A stretch of 64,000 nt of DNA from Epiperipatus broadwayi (lineage: Eukaryota > Onychophora > Udeonychophora > Euonychophora > Peripatidae), in contig JAQFVV010006274.1 in the NCBI GenBank assembly GCA_028023455.1, positions 4,028,001 to 4,092,000 of the forward strand, read 5' to 3'. The notes under the pieces were generated by a model. The model was not told the DNA's origin, ran no database searches, and worked only from the letters and a program-made list of their open reading frames with translations. The position numbers were made by a program, and so were the translations under genes. Shown here one piece after another: positions 1 to 11,999 of this stretch. The stretch's first letter is position 1. Each line of letters opens with the position of its first letter.

Positions 1-1735
1 CAAAAACTATTGCAGACTTTTTTCAAAAACCAAGTATAACAACTTTGAAATGCTAATGTAAATATTATTTATTCACAAAATGATTTGCCTCAGGCAAAAT
101 GAAAATGTAGTTGTTCATCAATTCAATCCTGATTACTTAAAATTTAGTTTCATTTCTTGGCCTGAGTGAGAAGAAAATTTGCCCATACTTCAGTGTGTGA
201 TTTGTAGAGAAATTGTATCCAATGAATGTATGAAGGCAGCAAAATTAATGCACCATTTACAGACCAAACATTCAAATCTACAAAATAAGCCACTGGATTT
301 TTTTAAACATAAAAATGCTGAATTGAAAAAACAAAAATTATCTTTCTAAAAATTTATTTTAGTCAATAAATCTCTTGTAAAAGCATCATATTTAGTTGCT
401 TTAAGGATTACCATATGCAAAAAGCAGTACTCTCACTGAAAACTTAATTAAACTATGTTTAATAAATGTGTTCTGAAATTCTAGTTATGGTTGCTGAAGA
501 CAAAATGAAATTTGGCTGCTTTCTACTGATACCATTCAACATAGATTTAGTGAATTAGTGAGCAAATTAGTATTTGCAACTCAAATAGAGCCATACTTTT
601 ATGTTATATTTATGTTAATTTAAAAAATCAATGGTGTAGAAGAAAAAATTTTTTGTTGTCTTGAACTTCCTAATCACACAATTAGTTTGAATATATTTAA
701 AGCAAATGATAATTACATCAAAAAGAACTATTGGAAAAATTGTGTTGGCCTATGTACTGATGGAGCAGCAAATATGACTGGAAAACATTCAGGAGTTGAA
801 AAAAAAATTAATAATTAACAAATGATAGAATAATTTTTACTCATTGTGTTATACACTGCTAGTATTTAGCTGCTCTAAAATTGTCTCCTGACTTGAATAA
901 AGTTCTTACTTAGTCATTAAAAATAAGAAATTATATAAAATGCAATGTACTAAATTCAAGACTATTTTCATTTTTATGCAATGAAATGGGATCTAGACAT
1001 GAAAATTTACTACTTTATGCAACAGTGTGATGATTGTCAAGGACTTTATGAATTAAGAAGTTGAAGCATTTCTAAAAACAAAAAATTCAGAATTGAGAAA
1101 TATTTTCCATGACAATAATTGGATTACTAAACTAGCTTAATTGTTAGACATATTTTCAGTAATAAATGAACTAAATTTAAGTCTGCAAGAAAATAGCATT
1201 ACTTTTTATTTATAGAATGGTTAAAACTAAAAGAAAAAACTATGACATGTTTCATTCTTTTTCAGAATTGATAAATAAAGTTGATATAAATATTGGTGAA
1301 TTGAAAAACATTGTTTATGGACATTTAGCAGGACTTTGTTGTGCATTTAATCAATATTATCCACAGGAAAAAAACATATGGAAAGGCAATATGCCGGTTT
1401 AAATCAGTTTATTGAACAATTTAATAATGTAACTGATTTGGAATAGGAAAAATTAATAGATTTAAGTTGCAATGGTACATTAAAGTTATTATTTAATTTG
1501 ACAAGTATAACTCAGTTTTGGATTAAAATTAAAACAGAATATCAGGAATTACACAAAACATCTTAAGAGTGTTATTACCATTTTCATCATATACTTATGT
1601 GAATCAACAGTTTCAGCAATGGCATTCATAAAATCAAAAAAAAATTGTTTATTAATAAATCCAGCTTTGTACTTACTTAGCTGACATAAATACATCTCCA
1701 AAACTTGATAAGTTAATTACTGAAAAGAATCAGTA
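1..1735 (+). pseudogene. Decayed ZBED5-like hAT transposase
   Basis: Conceptual translation of the + strand, allowing frameshifts and stops, follows the order of ZBED5/SCAND3-like hAT transposases. A BED zinc finger lies near 200-330 (CVIC, later HHLQTKH, then KPLDFF). The catalytic-core region near 740-800 reads VCTDGAANMTGKHSG. Helical insert-like sequence follows to about 1,400. A C-terminal dimerisation-like segment lies near 1,516-1,700 (FWIKIKTEYQELHKTS). The longest open piece is only 61 codons (1,217-1,402), so it cannot make a working enzyme. The family catalyses cut-and-paste DNA transposition in the nucleus, and some members are domesticated in animals, but the many lesions here argue for a dead copy. 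The 5' end lies before the window. The assignment rests on motif order recognised by eye. Confidence 0.72.
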
Positions 1736-2050
1736 ACAATATCATTAGTTTTTGGCTTTATAATTATATTTCGCTCAATTATTTAAATATTATTTTTGGT
1801 TTTCTTTATGTTTTGTTTATTATTAGTTTAATATTTTGATAGTAAATTTACTTTTGTATAGGTTTGTCAATTATTTTATGTTTTTTTTTTTTATCATTCT
1901 TTGAAAATATATATATATTAAATTTGTTAAATACTACAATCACTATATTTTACTATAAAAATATCCGCCCCTTTTTCCATTTTTTGTTGTTTTGTTATTC
2001 AATACTTCATTTGGTTTGTAATAAAAAGAAATTCAAATGTATTGGTCTGT

Positions 2051-2076
2051 GACGTGTAGTCACTTGAGAAACACTG
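2051..2076 (+). repeat. 3' terminal inverted repeat of the hAT element
   Basis: Read on the - strand this begins CAGTGTTTCTCAAGTGAC, the type of terminus found on hAT elements (CAGTGTTTCTCAA). It lies about 340 bp beyond the end of the transposase remnant, so it probably marks the element's right edge. The next 8 bases, ATCTATAG, would be the right target-site duplication. The left partner is outside the window. Confidence 0.55.
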
Positions 2077-2189
2077 ATCTATAGAATGTACTTAATGTTT
2101 GAATGCAACATATAAAGACTTTGGTTTAATTATTATTGCTCAAGAAACTCGTGTCCTTTATCAGCCTGTGGTTGAAGTTAACGTGTGGT

Positions 2190-2570
2190 TATCATCTTGA
2201 TAATGTGAACCGATTTAAATATCTTAATAGCTTTTTAAGTACAAAGATGGATTTAGATGTTGAAGTGATATACAGATTTCATTACACTGCTGCTACTTTT
2301 AACTTATTAAAAAATATATTTAATTGCAATAATATATCTATTGCAATTAAATAAAGTGTTTAAAATTATTATTTTATCTAATTTATTATATGGTAATAAA
2401 ACTAGGATTCCCTATTGATGATATGAAGGCATTTGGTAAATTTTATTTAAGATACTCTTTAAAATTTTATAAATGCAAAATCAATCATCATATTCTTCAA
2501 CTTTTTGGATATGATATTATAGCATCTACTATTGTAAAATTACACCTTCATTGGATTAAAGAAATGTAAT
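2190..2570 (+). pseudogene. LINE reverse transcriptase C-terminal fragment
   Basis: Frameshifted translation gives NRFKYLNSFLSTKMDLDVEV, then KIKVFKIIILSNLLYG and a later LHLHWIKE. This is the thumb and C-terminal part of the non-LTR retrotransposon reverse transcriptases that carry a FKYLGS ... NLLYGCETWTPY ... LRWIGH series. The open piece is 72 codons and the cysteine of YGCETW is lost. It starts about 110 bp after the hAT terminus and has no upstream reverse-transcriptase domain, so it is a 5'-truncated insertion. The same LINE family recurs at 29.5-33 kb. It is not functional. Confidence 0.6.
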
Positions 2571-2599
2571 GTTAATTATTTCTATTGGGATGATATATC

Positions 2600-4130
2600 T
2601 AAAGATAAAATGCAATAAAGAAACTACAATTAGATTGCAGAAGTTAAAAAACAGCATTGCAAAATATCAAATGAACAGAAGAATGAGCCAAGGGTGTTTT
2701 AAATTGCTTATATATTCGTCACAAAACTTGTCTTTTTTTATCTTTTTTTTTTTTTTTGGAGTTCATTTGTGAGTGATTGTTGATAATGATGATGATGTTT
2801 TTTTGCTTTCGGTTTTATTTTTTCTTCTATTAACTATAAATTAATTCGCAGATGTAAAATTTTGTTATAGATATTTGAAAACTAATTAACTGCTGCTTGT
2901 TAAAATAAGTTTAAAATAAAATCATGATCAAAGAAATATTTTAGTAGGAAAATTAATTTTTCAAAGTTTTAAAACTTAATAAGTTTTGTTCATTAATATA
3001 ATGCACCTATTTGCAGTACATTTTAATTTTAAAATTCCTTGAAATATCAATAAAAATAATTGACAAAAGTAATACTATAGAGTTACATTTTTAATGCATA
3101 TATAAACATGAAATATGCATAGTTTAATGATTTCATCTGATTTGTATATTAAGTTCATTCTGATTTCCTATGATATAAATTTATTTAAAATATCTGTGCA
3201 CATTAAGACATCAACAAAAATAAATAGCAGACATTTAGAATGCTGTACAATGTAACAATTATATCTGAGATAGATATTTTTAAAAAAATTACATTTACTC
3301 ATTAAGGTGTCAACAAAAATAAAGTGTATCATCTTTTTTCTTTTTTTTTTTTTGGTGATGAAAATTGAAAATGAAAAATTTCATAATAAACAATTGCTAG
3401 TACATTAAATTAGTCACTTTTAAGCAAATGTTCACCTGTAATGATCACAGCAGTAAATGATTGCAATGTGAATTTAAAAAAGAAAATTAAAAAATTTATT
3501 AAACATTTTTTGAATCTGTAGGTAAATGAATCGTTGGATTTTGAGATTGTGGATTTTGAATTTTACTAAATACTAATAAAAGAATGACCCCTCGCCCTCA
3601 GAAATATTTGTAGATTTACAACTAAAAATTTTGGTTCAAAGCCCATTTTGGATTTGAAAATTAATAAAGTAGACTCCAGTATATACTTATATTTTTATAT
3701 TACTTTGTTGCTTAAAAAAGTTATTAATTATAACAAAAATTAAAGAAAAATAAATTATATTGTACTTATATTATCTTGATTATGCAGACTTTTTCAGCAT
3801 TTTTAAGAACATTTTATCAAAATAAAGTTGCTTCATTCTCTTTCATTTCAGTTTTCCTTGCAACAAATATATGACAGACACATCTTCTAATCCTTTGATT
3901 AAATGTCCTATATTATCAAATCACAGTTTATTTATATATTGGTTTATTTCTTTTGGCTTAACATCTGCATCACTACTTATCAGCATTGAGAGCACTATTT
4001 ATAATTTCTTAGTAAGATTATGCATATTAAGAATTTTATCTTCATATGTATATTCTATAATTTTTTTTATTTTTTTTGCATAGGAACGCAAAACATTATC
4101 AATTTCTTTTTCATTATTAAGCTTTTTTTT
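2600..4130. other. AT-rich spacer without recognised gene
   Basis: No coding signal is seen beyond short chance ORFs. There are poly-T runs near 2,743 and 3,340, and two related short segments (a CATTAAG...TCAACAAAAATAAA pattern) near 3,200 and 3,300, possibly an old tandem duplication. Confidence 0.4.
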
Positions 4131-4141
4131 TTGGGGTGGGG

Positions 4142-4563
4142 GGGTTAAAACAGGCAAAACTCTTCATACAGTAATGCCATTCAGTGCAAGCCAGTGTAAT
4201 CAATGGATGCCAAAAGGCTTGTGCATAAAATCCCTATCTAATGCCTACTCATCCAATATCCCCAGCCAGAGTAATCAATGGATGCCAGAATGCTTGTACA
4301 TAAAATCCCTTTCTAGTTCCTACTCATCCAATATCCCCAGACTAGGAGATTACTGCATAATATCCCTATCTAGTACCTACTCATCCAATATCCCCAGACT
4401 GTTGGGATATTGGATGAGTAGGCACTAGATAGGGATTTTATGCACAAGCCTTCTGGCATTCATTGATTGCTCTGGCTTGCACTGAGTGGCACTACTGTAT
4501 GGAGAGTTTTGCCTGTCTTAATAACAGTTATGAGCAAGCATAAGAAATGGTGGTCATGTGATG
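4142..4563. mobile_element. Fold-back element, family A copy 1
   Basis: The outer ends are inverted: the left end reads ACAGGCAAAACTCTTCATAC and the right end reads its near-complement, GTATGGAGAGTTTTGCCTGT. The fold point is near 4,400. The left arm holds three partial tandem units ending CTACTCATCCAATATCCCCAG, while the right arm holds one. The right arm extends to about 4,563 (GGTCATGTGAT), matching in reverse the left edge of the copy at 18.26 kb. The central segment carrying the hammerhead-like core in the 18.5-kb copy is missing. No protein is encoded; the 84-codon ORF here is only the repeats read through. It is probably a non-autonomous, Penelope-like terminal-repeat derivative. Confidence 0.65.
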
Positions 4564-4569
4564 TTCAGT

Positions 4570-7500
4570 GTTTTTTTTTTTTTTTTGCATTTATTAATAA
4601 GACTGCATGGCAAACTACAATTTATGCTAGCCATTATACATCATTTATTCACATTCAGAAAATCAAAGAATGTTTTTAATATTAAATACTTTCATTAAAA
4701 CCAGAATTTTGTAACAAAATTTTATGAAAAGGAATGTGGTATTTCTTGATCCAGGAATATGAATCGAGTAATTTAGTCATAAATAGACAATTAAAATATT
4801 ATGTTGAAAGAAAAATTTTGCATTTTTACGGTAGTCTTGTTTATGTGTAATGAGTTCTGGCTTGTGAAATGAAAATGTTTTAAAATCATTTTGACATTAT
4901 GTTAGTAGTGGTTCTGCCATTTTGTTTGGTTGTGTATTCTTCCTAAATATTAGTAAATTATTCTATGATTATCTGATGTATTGGAACATAACTAAGATAA
5001 TCATTCTTTTTTACATTGCTTAAATCATGTGAGATCATCTTCATCTTATGTTTTAATGATGTTTTATTTGTATTATACATCACCCCCGGACTTGAACATC
5101 ATTAGCAACAGGCTAAGCAAATTCATTTAAGAAATTGGGTATAGATTATTTTTCATCAAACTTTTTATGTATAAAAATCCTATGTCACTGTTTATATTTG
5201 TGAAGCCAGCCATCATTATTCATAAATATGTAATATTTTTGAGCTTTTTGTGTTTTAATTTTCTTTGGCTGATGACATGTTTTTAAACAAATCTCCAACA
5301 CCATGACTTTGATGAAACCATTCAATCATAATTCAGTTATATTCCATATTTTTGCTATTTCTCTTTTTTTATTCATACATTTACATCAACAACAATGATT
5401 TAGAATAAAATTGCAAAAAGCTATATTTTTTTTTTACATTATGTATCGTTATTGAAAAACCCAACTATAATTCAAAGAAATTTATGTACATAATACCAAG
5501 ACTTTCAAGTATTTCATTGGAGGATGGGGTCAAACTTAAATGCCTCCTCTTGCTAGCAACACTGGTCAGTCATTTTGACTTAAATTGATTCATTATCAAT
5601 AGCAGGCAAAAAAATAAAATAAAGTCAAATATATAGTTGTAATACATTATGAAATTCAGTTTAAAATATGTGAATAAAAATTGACCATTTTTATTGCACC
5701 GTATTATATAAATGTCTTTGTGCATTCATAGTGATGTAATTGTGTCTGGGTATTAAAACTACTCACTGTATTTTTAATTTTGTTGTTGTTGTTTAAAATT
5801 AATTTTTGACATGGAATTGTAAGATTTTGTTTTTGGATATTATTGTAGATAGACAATTGAAACTTTTATACAGCTTAAGGGTAAATTTAAATTCTTAAAA
5901 AAATTTTATTACAGTTATTGAACTCTGATCACCTGTTTGTATTAATTTGACATTAGAAATTAGTGCTGCATTTTATGTTTCATTTATTATTGATAAACTT
6001 TTGATGTAGAATTAAAATTTGTTTGTTTCTGGGATATGCAAATAGTTAGAAATTTTGTAGAAATCAAAATTTAATTTAATTATAAACTTTTATTTAATTT
6101 ATTCTGATTTTTTTTTCTATCCATCTGTGAAGTCGTGTAACTCAATTTTCATCCACTTCCATATTTCCAATCTAGTTGAAACTTTCATTCATATGTATTT
6201 CCAATGATAATATATTTTTTTGGACTTTGCAAATAATTTTAGCAAAAAAAAAATTTTTTTTTTAATGTTAATTTTTAATTGTATATGGGATTTAGTACTA
6301 TTTATGGTTCTGTCATATAATGATATTACTATAAAAAGATAAAAAAAAATAGTAAATAAATTAAAGGGGAAAATCATTAAAACAATATTATTCGTCATTT
6401 TAAATAGTTAAGTTACAATTTTCTAAATAAAATGATAACTAAGAATAAATTTTGGAAAATAAGATAATTGTTAACATTGATCTTTTAACAAAGCCAATTT
6501 ATGTTTCTCCACTTAGACAATTATAAAGAATACTTTGTAAAAAAAAAAGATTTTACAGTATTTATAAAATTCTAAACCTTTAGAGTTCATAATTTTACAA
6601 TGCCATTATGGCATCATTAAATATGTCATATTATGACTTAGAAAACCTCGTTTTTAAGATAAAATTAAAGTCACTATTTTAAGTTTATGAATTATGATAA
6701 ACATTTTTGATTTTTTATATTAAGCTAATTTTTATTAATTTTAATTAAGTGAACAAAAGAATATTTATTTGTATATAAAATAGATGCATTTAAAAGGTGA
6801 TTTTCCCATTAAAAACTAGTTTTAAATTTGTCTTTAAATTATTTTGTTCTTAGTTTTAAAAAAAAATTATAAAACTAAAAAATAGAAAATAATACATTGT
6901 ATCATAATTGACCACATGTAAGAAATAAAAGAGTGGCTAAATGCTGTTACTTTTGGGATAACTTTTAATAATAATGGTAATAATAAAAAGAGTAGACAGT
7001 TAAGTTAAAAAAAAAAGAGAAAAGATTTATTTTAATTAACAAATTTAAAATTCGTTTGTATTCTCTCAAAATTCAACATTCAGAGTTCAAAAGTTTAAAA
7101 TTTAATTATTCAAAGTTGGAAATTAAAATATGATTTTAAAAAATATTCAATATTAAAATGTCATAATTACATAAAAATATGTTTATATTGTAATAAATGT
7201 TTTTATTACTGTAATTAATAAATAACTGAAAAAATTAGAAAAGCAATAAACTTTTTAAACAATGGACAATTCAAAGTATAATGTGTAATTAAATTTTTTT
7301 ATTAAAAGCTCATGCTCTCTTGGGTGTTCTTTTTTTTTTATTATTTTTTGCCATCATTAGCTGCTCATAAAAAAATTCAAGTTTTTTTTATTTAGCAGTT
7401 AAGTTTTGAATAAAAATCAATATTGTAAATTGATCTTGATAGTGTGCTATTAAATTCATGGTGGGTGTCCATTTATCCTGGACACAATGTAGTTCCTAAT

Positions 7501-9420
7501 TAATTAATTATTCAAAGCCTGATATGTGATTAAAACTTGAATTGCCATTTCCTGAGTTGTGTTTAACTATAACAACTATTATTTTTCATATGACTCCATG
7601 TTTGATTTTTTTTTTTTTTTGGTACAATATACTTAATTTATATATTACATTATAAATATTTAAAATTATTATTTTAAAATTGTGAAAATAAATATCTAAC
7701 TGAAAACCTTACCGATAACAAAGGAATACATGGTTATTGGTTTTGCAATACCTATTTAAAATGTTTGAAGAACCAAATATTAGATGTTAGAATTTTATGT
7801 TATCAAAGAAACAAAAAAAAATCTAAAAGTTAATAAATTATTAATTGATATTAAAATATTTCATTTACAGTTTTTATAAAAATGATTTTTTTTTTAGCCT
7901 ATAATGACTGTTTCTGTGGCTATTACCCATTCTTGTGACATAACTTTCTATATTTTCTAAGAGTGGTCTTTTTAAAAATAAAATGTTTTCAAAAACAATC
8001 ATCCCCTAGTGACATAGTTTTGGTTTAATAATATTTACAAAAATATTGTTTCATAATCATTAACAATTACTGAAAATCATGTTTTTGTGGCATTTAGCCA
8101 AAGGGTAAAACAATCTAAAGCATCAGCCAATTACAAATTGACACTTCCTTCATAGCTTTATCAGAACAATAGAACGTGCTGTCAATCACATACAAAGATC
8201 TGTAAAGGTGCATGTGTGATACTGATGACATCTTTTGGAATTTTTTTAAACTATTATATTAAAAATAGAAGCTTTATAGAAAGAATTGCTACAGCCTGTC
8301 ATACCTTGTAATTTAATATATACAATGCTTTAAAACAACATAGAAAAGTAGCGATCTCAGTGCCATCGTGCCAATGTCAAATATGATAGCGCTCATGCCG
8401 GCTTACTTTCATGAATGACAACCTATGTTAGAATTATAGCACATATACATGTTAAATGAAATCCCTCCCTTATTGAATATATATGTCCTTAGAAAGGTGA
8501 AGGAACATAACCTAATTTCTTTAAAAATGTAAAGCAGCTAAAAAAGTTGAAAACCTTAATATTTCTAAATCTACAAGAATGGACTAAAATAAATAAAGCA
8601 AAAAGAAAATATATAAAATGGACTCTATAATATAAAAATAAAACAAATGAAGGAAAATGAAAAGGAATTGATAAATGTTAAAGTTTAACAAAAATGATTT
8701 CTAACCAGAGACTTTAATAAAACTTTTAATATTGAAAATGTGCTAATCTAAAGGACAGTAATATTTATAATAATTACTTATATATTTTATTGTTATTTAC
8801 ATTTTATAATTTAAAACAATAGTGTAATATGATTTTCTATGTCTTAATGTTATAGCATTAAGTTTATTAGAATAATGTAGGTCAATTTAATCAATGAATA
8901 TTATTGCATAATAATTTTTTTTGTTATTAATAAATCTAGCCTCTTATCTCATAAGTTCTTGCCATTCAATTATTAATAAATTATATGCCGTAATATGAAT
9001 GAATTGCTTGTATAGTTTGTGAGATAAGATTTCGAATTCAACCAAGGGTAATTGTGGTCTAATTTAACAATGCCAATCTGTGTATAATCCCCCATGAATT
9101 TCCTAGTAGTTTGGATGGCATCTGGTTTAAACCAGCATAAATTCTAATCCATAGAGGATTTAAGTTTCCTTCAGTTAATTATGAATTATTTAATGGTATG
9201 GAAAGGTGGCCATGGTCAATAATATTTTTATAAATATAGCCAGGTCTGACCATTAATATGGTTTATGATTAAAATAAATTATATTTCCCCTCATATTTTG
9301 TATTGTCTCTGAGTTATTTGGATTTAAAGTGTAAGATCATAAGTTATTTTATTATTAAACACTAATTTTTCAAATCCACAGAACCATTACATTATATATA
9401 TATGTTAAAACGAAGATTTG
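4570..9420. other. AT-rich spacer without recognised gene
   Basis: About 4.9 kb of AT-rich DNA with many homopolymer runs (for example near 7,600 and 6,245). I see no exon-like segment, long ORF or repeat terminus here. A slightly more GC-rich patch near 8,340-8,430 has no recognised identity. Confidence 0.4.
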
Positions 9421-9491
9421 CACAGGTTAAATATATAAAATACATATTTTGCGGGTTCATCCGTGTTAAAAACTTTTAATATCAATTTACT

Positions 9492-9525
9492 GACGTTTCG
9501 ACTTGGTCACACAAGCCATCCACAG
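9492..9525 (-). ncRNA. Hammerhead-ribozyme-like motif, left Penelope copy
   Basis: Mirror copy of the motif at 10,771-10,804. On the - strand the order is CUGUGGA core, U, a GGCUUG/CAAGUC stem II, then GAAACGUC. The A6 position of the CUGANGA consensus is U, so catalysis may be weak or absent. Confidence 0.5.
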
Positions 9526-9619
9526 AGTTATAAAAAGGTAGAAAGACGGTTGTAGAGGCGCTACAATCACTGGTTTGAATAAAACATTAAAAATCCCACC
9601 AATAGCAAAAATGTTAAAT

Positions 9620-10140
9620 TTAAGAATGTTTTTTAAAGAAATCTTTCCAAATAGGAGGAAGTTTGCACGTATCATCTCGCTTATTGATACAATCTGGCCT
9701 TTTAAGTATCTCAATGGCTTCTCTGATTTTGCATTGGTAGAGATTATCACATCTGGATATGATCCTGGTACTAGAAAAATCTATTTTATGACCTGAATCT
9801 ATAGTATGGAGTGAGAGTGCTGATGATGATGAGTGTTGTTTATCTGCATTAGCATGCTCATCTCTCCTAACACTGATGCGACGATTACTCATACCTATGT
9901 AAGAAGCTTTACAATTTTTACATGAGATTTGATAGACACCATGAGATTCAAGAGGGATTGAATCCTTAGGCTTGGTTATTATATTGCTGATCTTTTGATG
10001 AGTAGAAAATGCTGTATCTATATTATAGCATTTTAATATACGTCCGATACTGTCTGTAGTTCCTTTTACATATGGAACACAAATCCTAATAGCTGACTTA
10101 TCATCTTTTTGTTTCCTATTTTGTCTATTTTGGGCTTGAA
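9620..10140 (-). pseudogene. Penelope-like GIY-YIG endonuclease fragment, left copy
   Basis: Same protein segment as the right copy, read on the - strand and ending at the same stop. It runs about 10 codons further upstream (ALFQAQ precedes the shared NRQNRK) before entering the inversion junction. The GVY, YIG, REAIEI and CxxC motifs are all present, and only one residue difference was noticed (Asn instead of Tyr after YIGMS). It lacks the reverse transcriptase domain and any start of its own, so it is a truncated, non-autonomous copy. ORFs on the opposite strand here are shadows. Confidence 0.8.
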
Positions 10141-10163
10141 ATAAGGCTTTTTTTATAAATTTA

Positions 10164-10676
10164 CAAAATAGACAAAATAGGAAACAAAAAGATGATAAGT
10201 CAGCTATTAGGATTTGTGTTCCATATGTAAAAGGAACTACAGACAGTATCGGACGTATATTAAAATGCTATAATATAGATACAGCATTTTCTGCTCATCA
10301 AAAGATCAGCAATATAATAACCAAGCCTAAGGATTCAATCCCTCTTGAATCTCATGGTGTCTATCAAATCTCATGTAAAAATTGTAAAGCTTCTTACATA
10401 GGTATGAGTTATCGTCGCATCAGTGTTAGGAGAGATGAGCATGCTAATGCAGATAAACAACACTCATCATCATCAGCACTCTCACTCCATACTATAGATT
10501 CAGGTCATAAAATAGATTTTTCTAGTACCAGGATCATATCCAGATGTGATAATCTCTACCAATGCAAAATCAGAGAAGCCATTGAGATACTTAAAAGGCC
10601 AGATTGTATCAATAAGCGAGATGATACGTGCAAACTTCCTCCTATTTGGAAAGATTTCTTTAAAAAACATTCTTAA
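10164..10676 (+). pseudogene. Penelope-like GIY-YIG endonuclease fragment, right copy
   Basis: An open reading frame of 170 codons, without internal stops, encodes the C-terminal endonuclease of a Penelope-like retroelement. In order it shows a Lys/Arg-rich linker, GVYQISCKNCKASYIG (the GIY...YIG pair as GVY and YIG, with the CxxC typical of this family), R..EH, a SALSLHTIDSGHKID segment, and REAIEI with the probable catalytic Glu. In intact elements this domain nicks target DNA for target-primed reverse transcription. The frame begins at the inversion junction, so there is no natural start and no reverse transcriptase. The internal Met at 10,404 is not the real start. It is well preserved, implying a recent insertion. 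Confidence 0.85.
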
Positions 10677-10770
10677 ATTTAACATTTTTGCTATTGGTGG
10701 GATTTTTAATGTTTTATTCAAACCAGTGATTGTAGCGCCTCTACAACCGTCTTTCTACCTTTTTATAACT

Positions 10771-10804
10771 CTGTGGATGGCTTGTGTGACCAAGTCGAAA
10801 CGTC
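10771..10804 (+). ncRNA. Hammerhead-ribozyme-like motif, right Penelope copy
   Basis: About 95 bp after the endonuclease stop. The order is CUGUGGA (10,771-10,777), U, stem II GGCUUG/CAAGUC around the loop UGUGAC, GAAA, a 2-bp stem III (AC/GU) and C17 at 10,804. Flanking ACU (10,768-10,770) and AGU (10,805-10,807) can start stem I. Penelope-like elements are known to carry such minimal hammerheads in their terminal repeats. The consensus A6 is U here, so self-cleavage is doubtful. Confidence 0.55.
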
Positions 10805-11329
10805 AGTAAATTGATATTAAAAGTTTTTAACACGGATGAACCCGCAAAATATGTATTTTATATATATATATTAAAGCAATATTTTTATTTACATAAATGC
10901 AGATAAAAAGTACTTTTTTTTTTTAGTTTTTGTTGTATTCTTATATTATACAAGCAAAATAAAATTATGTGGTAATCATACTATCTTGATTTAACTTATA
11001 TATAAAGAATAAACATCAACTTTTATATAAAGTAATAACTATCTGTCATTACAAGTTTTTTCCCTCTCCCTTTCCACTTTACTTCAAAAAAGATCTAGAA
11101 CCATAGATTTTATCTAGAAAGTAATAACTTTGCTTCATATCTTGATGATGTAAAATAGATATTTTATATACAAATAGTTCTTAATTATTATTCATAAAAT
11201 TTCTAAAATTCTACTAATTGTAATTAAAAACAATTTACAACTGAAGATAGAAACTTGAATTATAATCACTATAGTTTTAGGTTTGGAAAAGGAAGGAGAG
11301 AAATGATAAGGGTATTGAGTATGATTTTG

Positions 11330-11960
11330 CAGAATAAAATAAGAATAGAGTAAAAAATCTTATGTGGTTTTTATTGACTTGTGGGAAGCCTCTTCAGGTA
11401 TAGGTTATCTACTGTCATCCTATTTGTTGAGAATCTAGAATTTATCATGAAAAGGACAACCAAATGAATTAAAAATTAATGATGTGCTCATTGTATTCAT
11501 CATATAGATGATAGAGGTTTAATTGTAAATGGCTGGTGGGGGTTTGAATCAAATGCTTATAACATTGAATATGCTTTTGAAGAGTTTTAAATTGAGAATA
11601 AACATTAATAAAACTAAGATTATAGTCATGAATAAACAACAAATTACAGTCATATAGTATAAGTGTGGAGCAAATTAAAGAATTTTATCTGGGTAAAGTG
11701 ATTGATTAGTGAGTATAATAGATGCCTAGTTGAGATTTAAAGAAAAATAAAGCTGACATAACTGGCTTTTCAGAATTAAATGGTCTTACTACTAAATAAA
11801 TATAATGATATCAAAAACAGAATGAAATTTATTAAAATCTTTGTTTGGAGTAAATTGACATATTGCTGAGAGATGTGATCTTTGAAAAGGTTGTTTTTGA
11901 TCAGATTGATGGACACAAATTAGATGGAAAAAAAAAAAACTAATGATGAAATATTAAAGA
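11330..11960 (+). pseudogene. LINE reverse transcriptase fragment
   Basis: Broken translation resembles the second half of a non-LTR reverse transcriptase. It has an FIDL-like start near 11,370, NMLLKSFKLRINIKTKIIVM near 11,570-11,630 (the usual LxINxxKTKVM block), then VEQIKEFYLG and FSELNGLTTK. The catalytic YADD block is not preserved and stops are frequent. It differs from the 30-kb LINE family in its FxLG and HKLNGL-like blocks. It is an old, 5'-truncated + strand copy with no intact ORF over 60 codons. Confidence 0.5.
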
Positions 11961-11999
11961 AATAGCATTAGGAAAAGAATATTAAGCATGATAATATTA

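Larger units (their letters stand above)
9430..10866. mobile_element. Head-to-head pair of Penelope-like element 3' fragments
   Basis: A large inverted repeat: the left arm is about 9,430-10,131, the right arm about 10,164-10,866, with a spacer of about 32 bp. Each arm contains the GIY-YIG endonuclease end of a Penelope-like element, a 3' UTR, a hammerhead-like motif and a common terminus ending in TA repeats, with 3' ends facing outward. By eye I find only about two mismatches in 700 bp (one is Asn versus Tyr after Met-Ser), so the pair formed recently. The reverse transcriptase part is absent, so both copies are 5'-truncated. Inverted and partial-tandem copies are characteristic of Penelope-like elements. 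Target-site duplications are obscured by TA repeats at both edges. Confidence 0.85.

Noticed and set aside
4174-4428. 84-codon ORF with repeated SSNIP-like units
   Set aside because: The repetition follows the tandem DNA units of the fold-back element; no start context or other copies open in frame.
6189-6398. 69-codon ORF on the - strand as membrane peptide
   Set aside because: Phe/Ile/Lys-rich chance ORF in AT-rich DNA next to homopolymer runs.
9487-9796. ORFs of 87 and 73 codons around the left Penelope copy (and mirrors at 10,500-10,809)
   Set aside because: Out-of-frame or antisense readings of the endonuclease end and 3' UTR.
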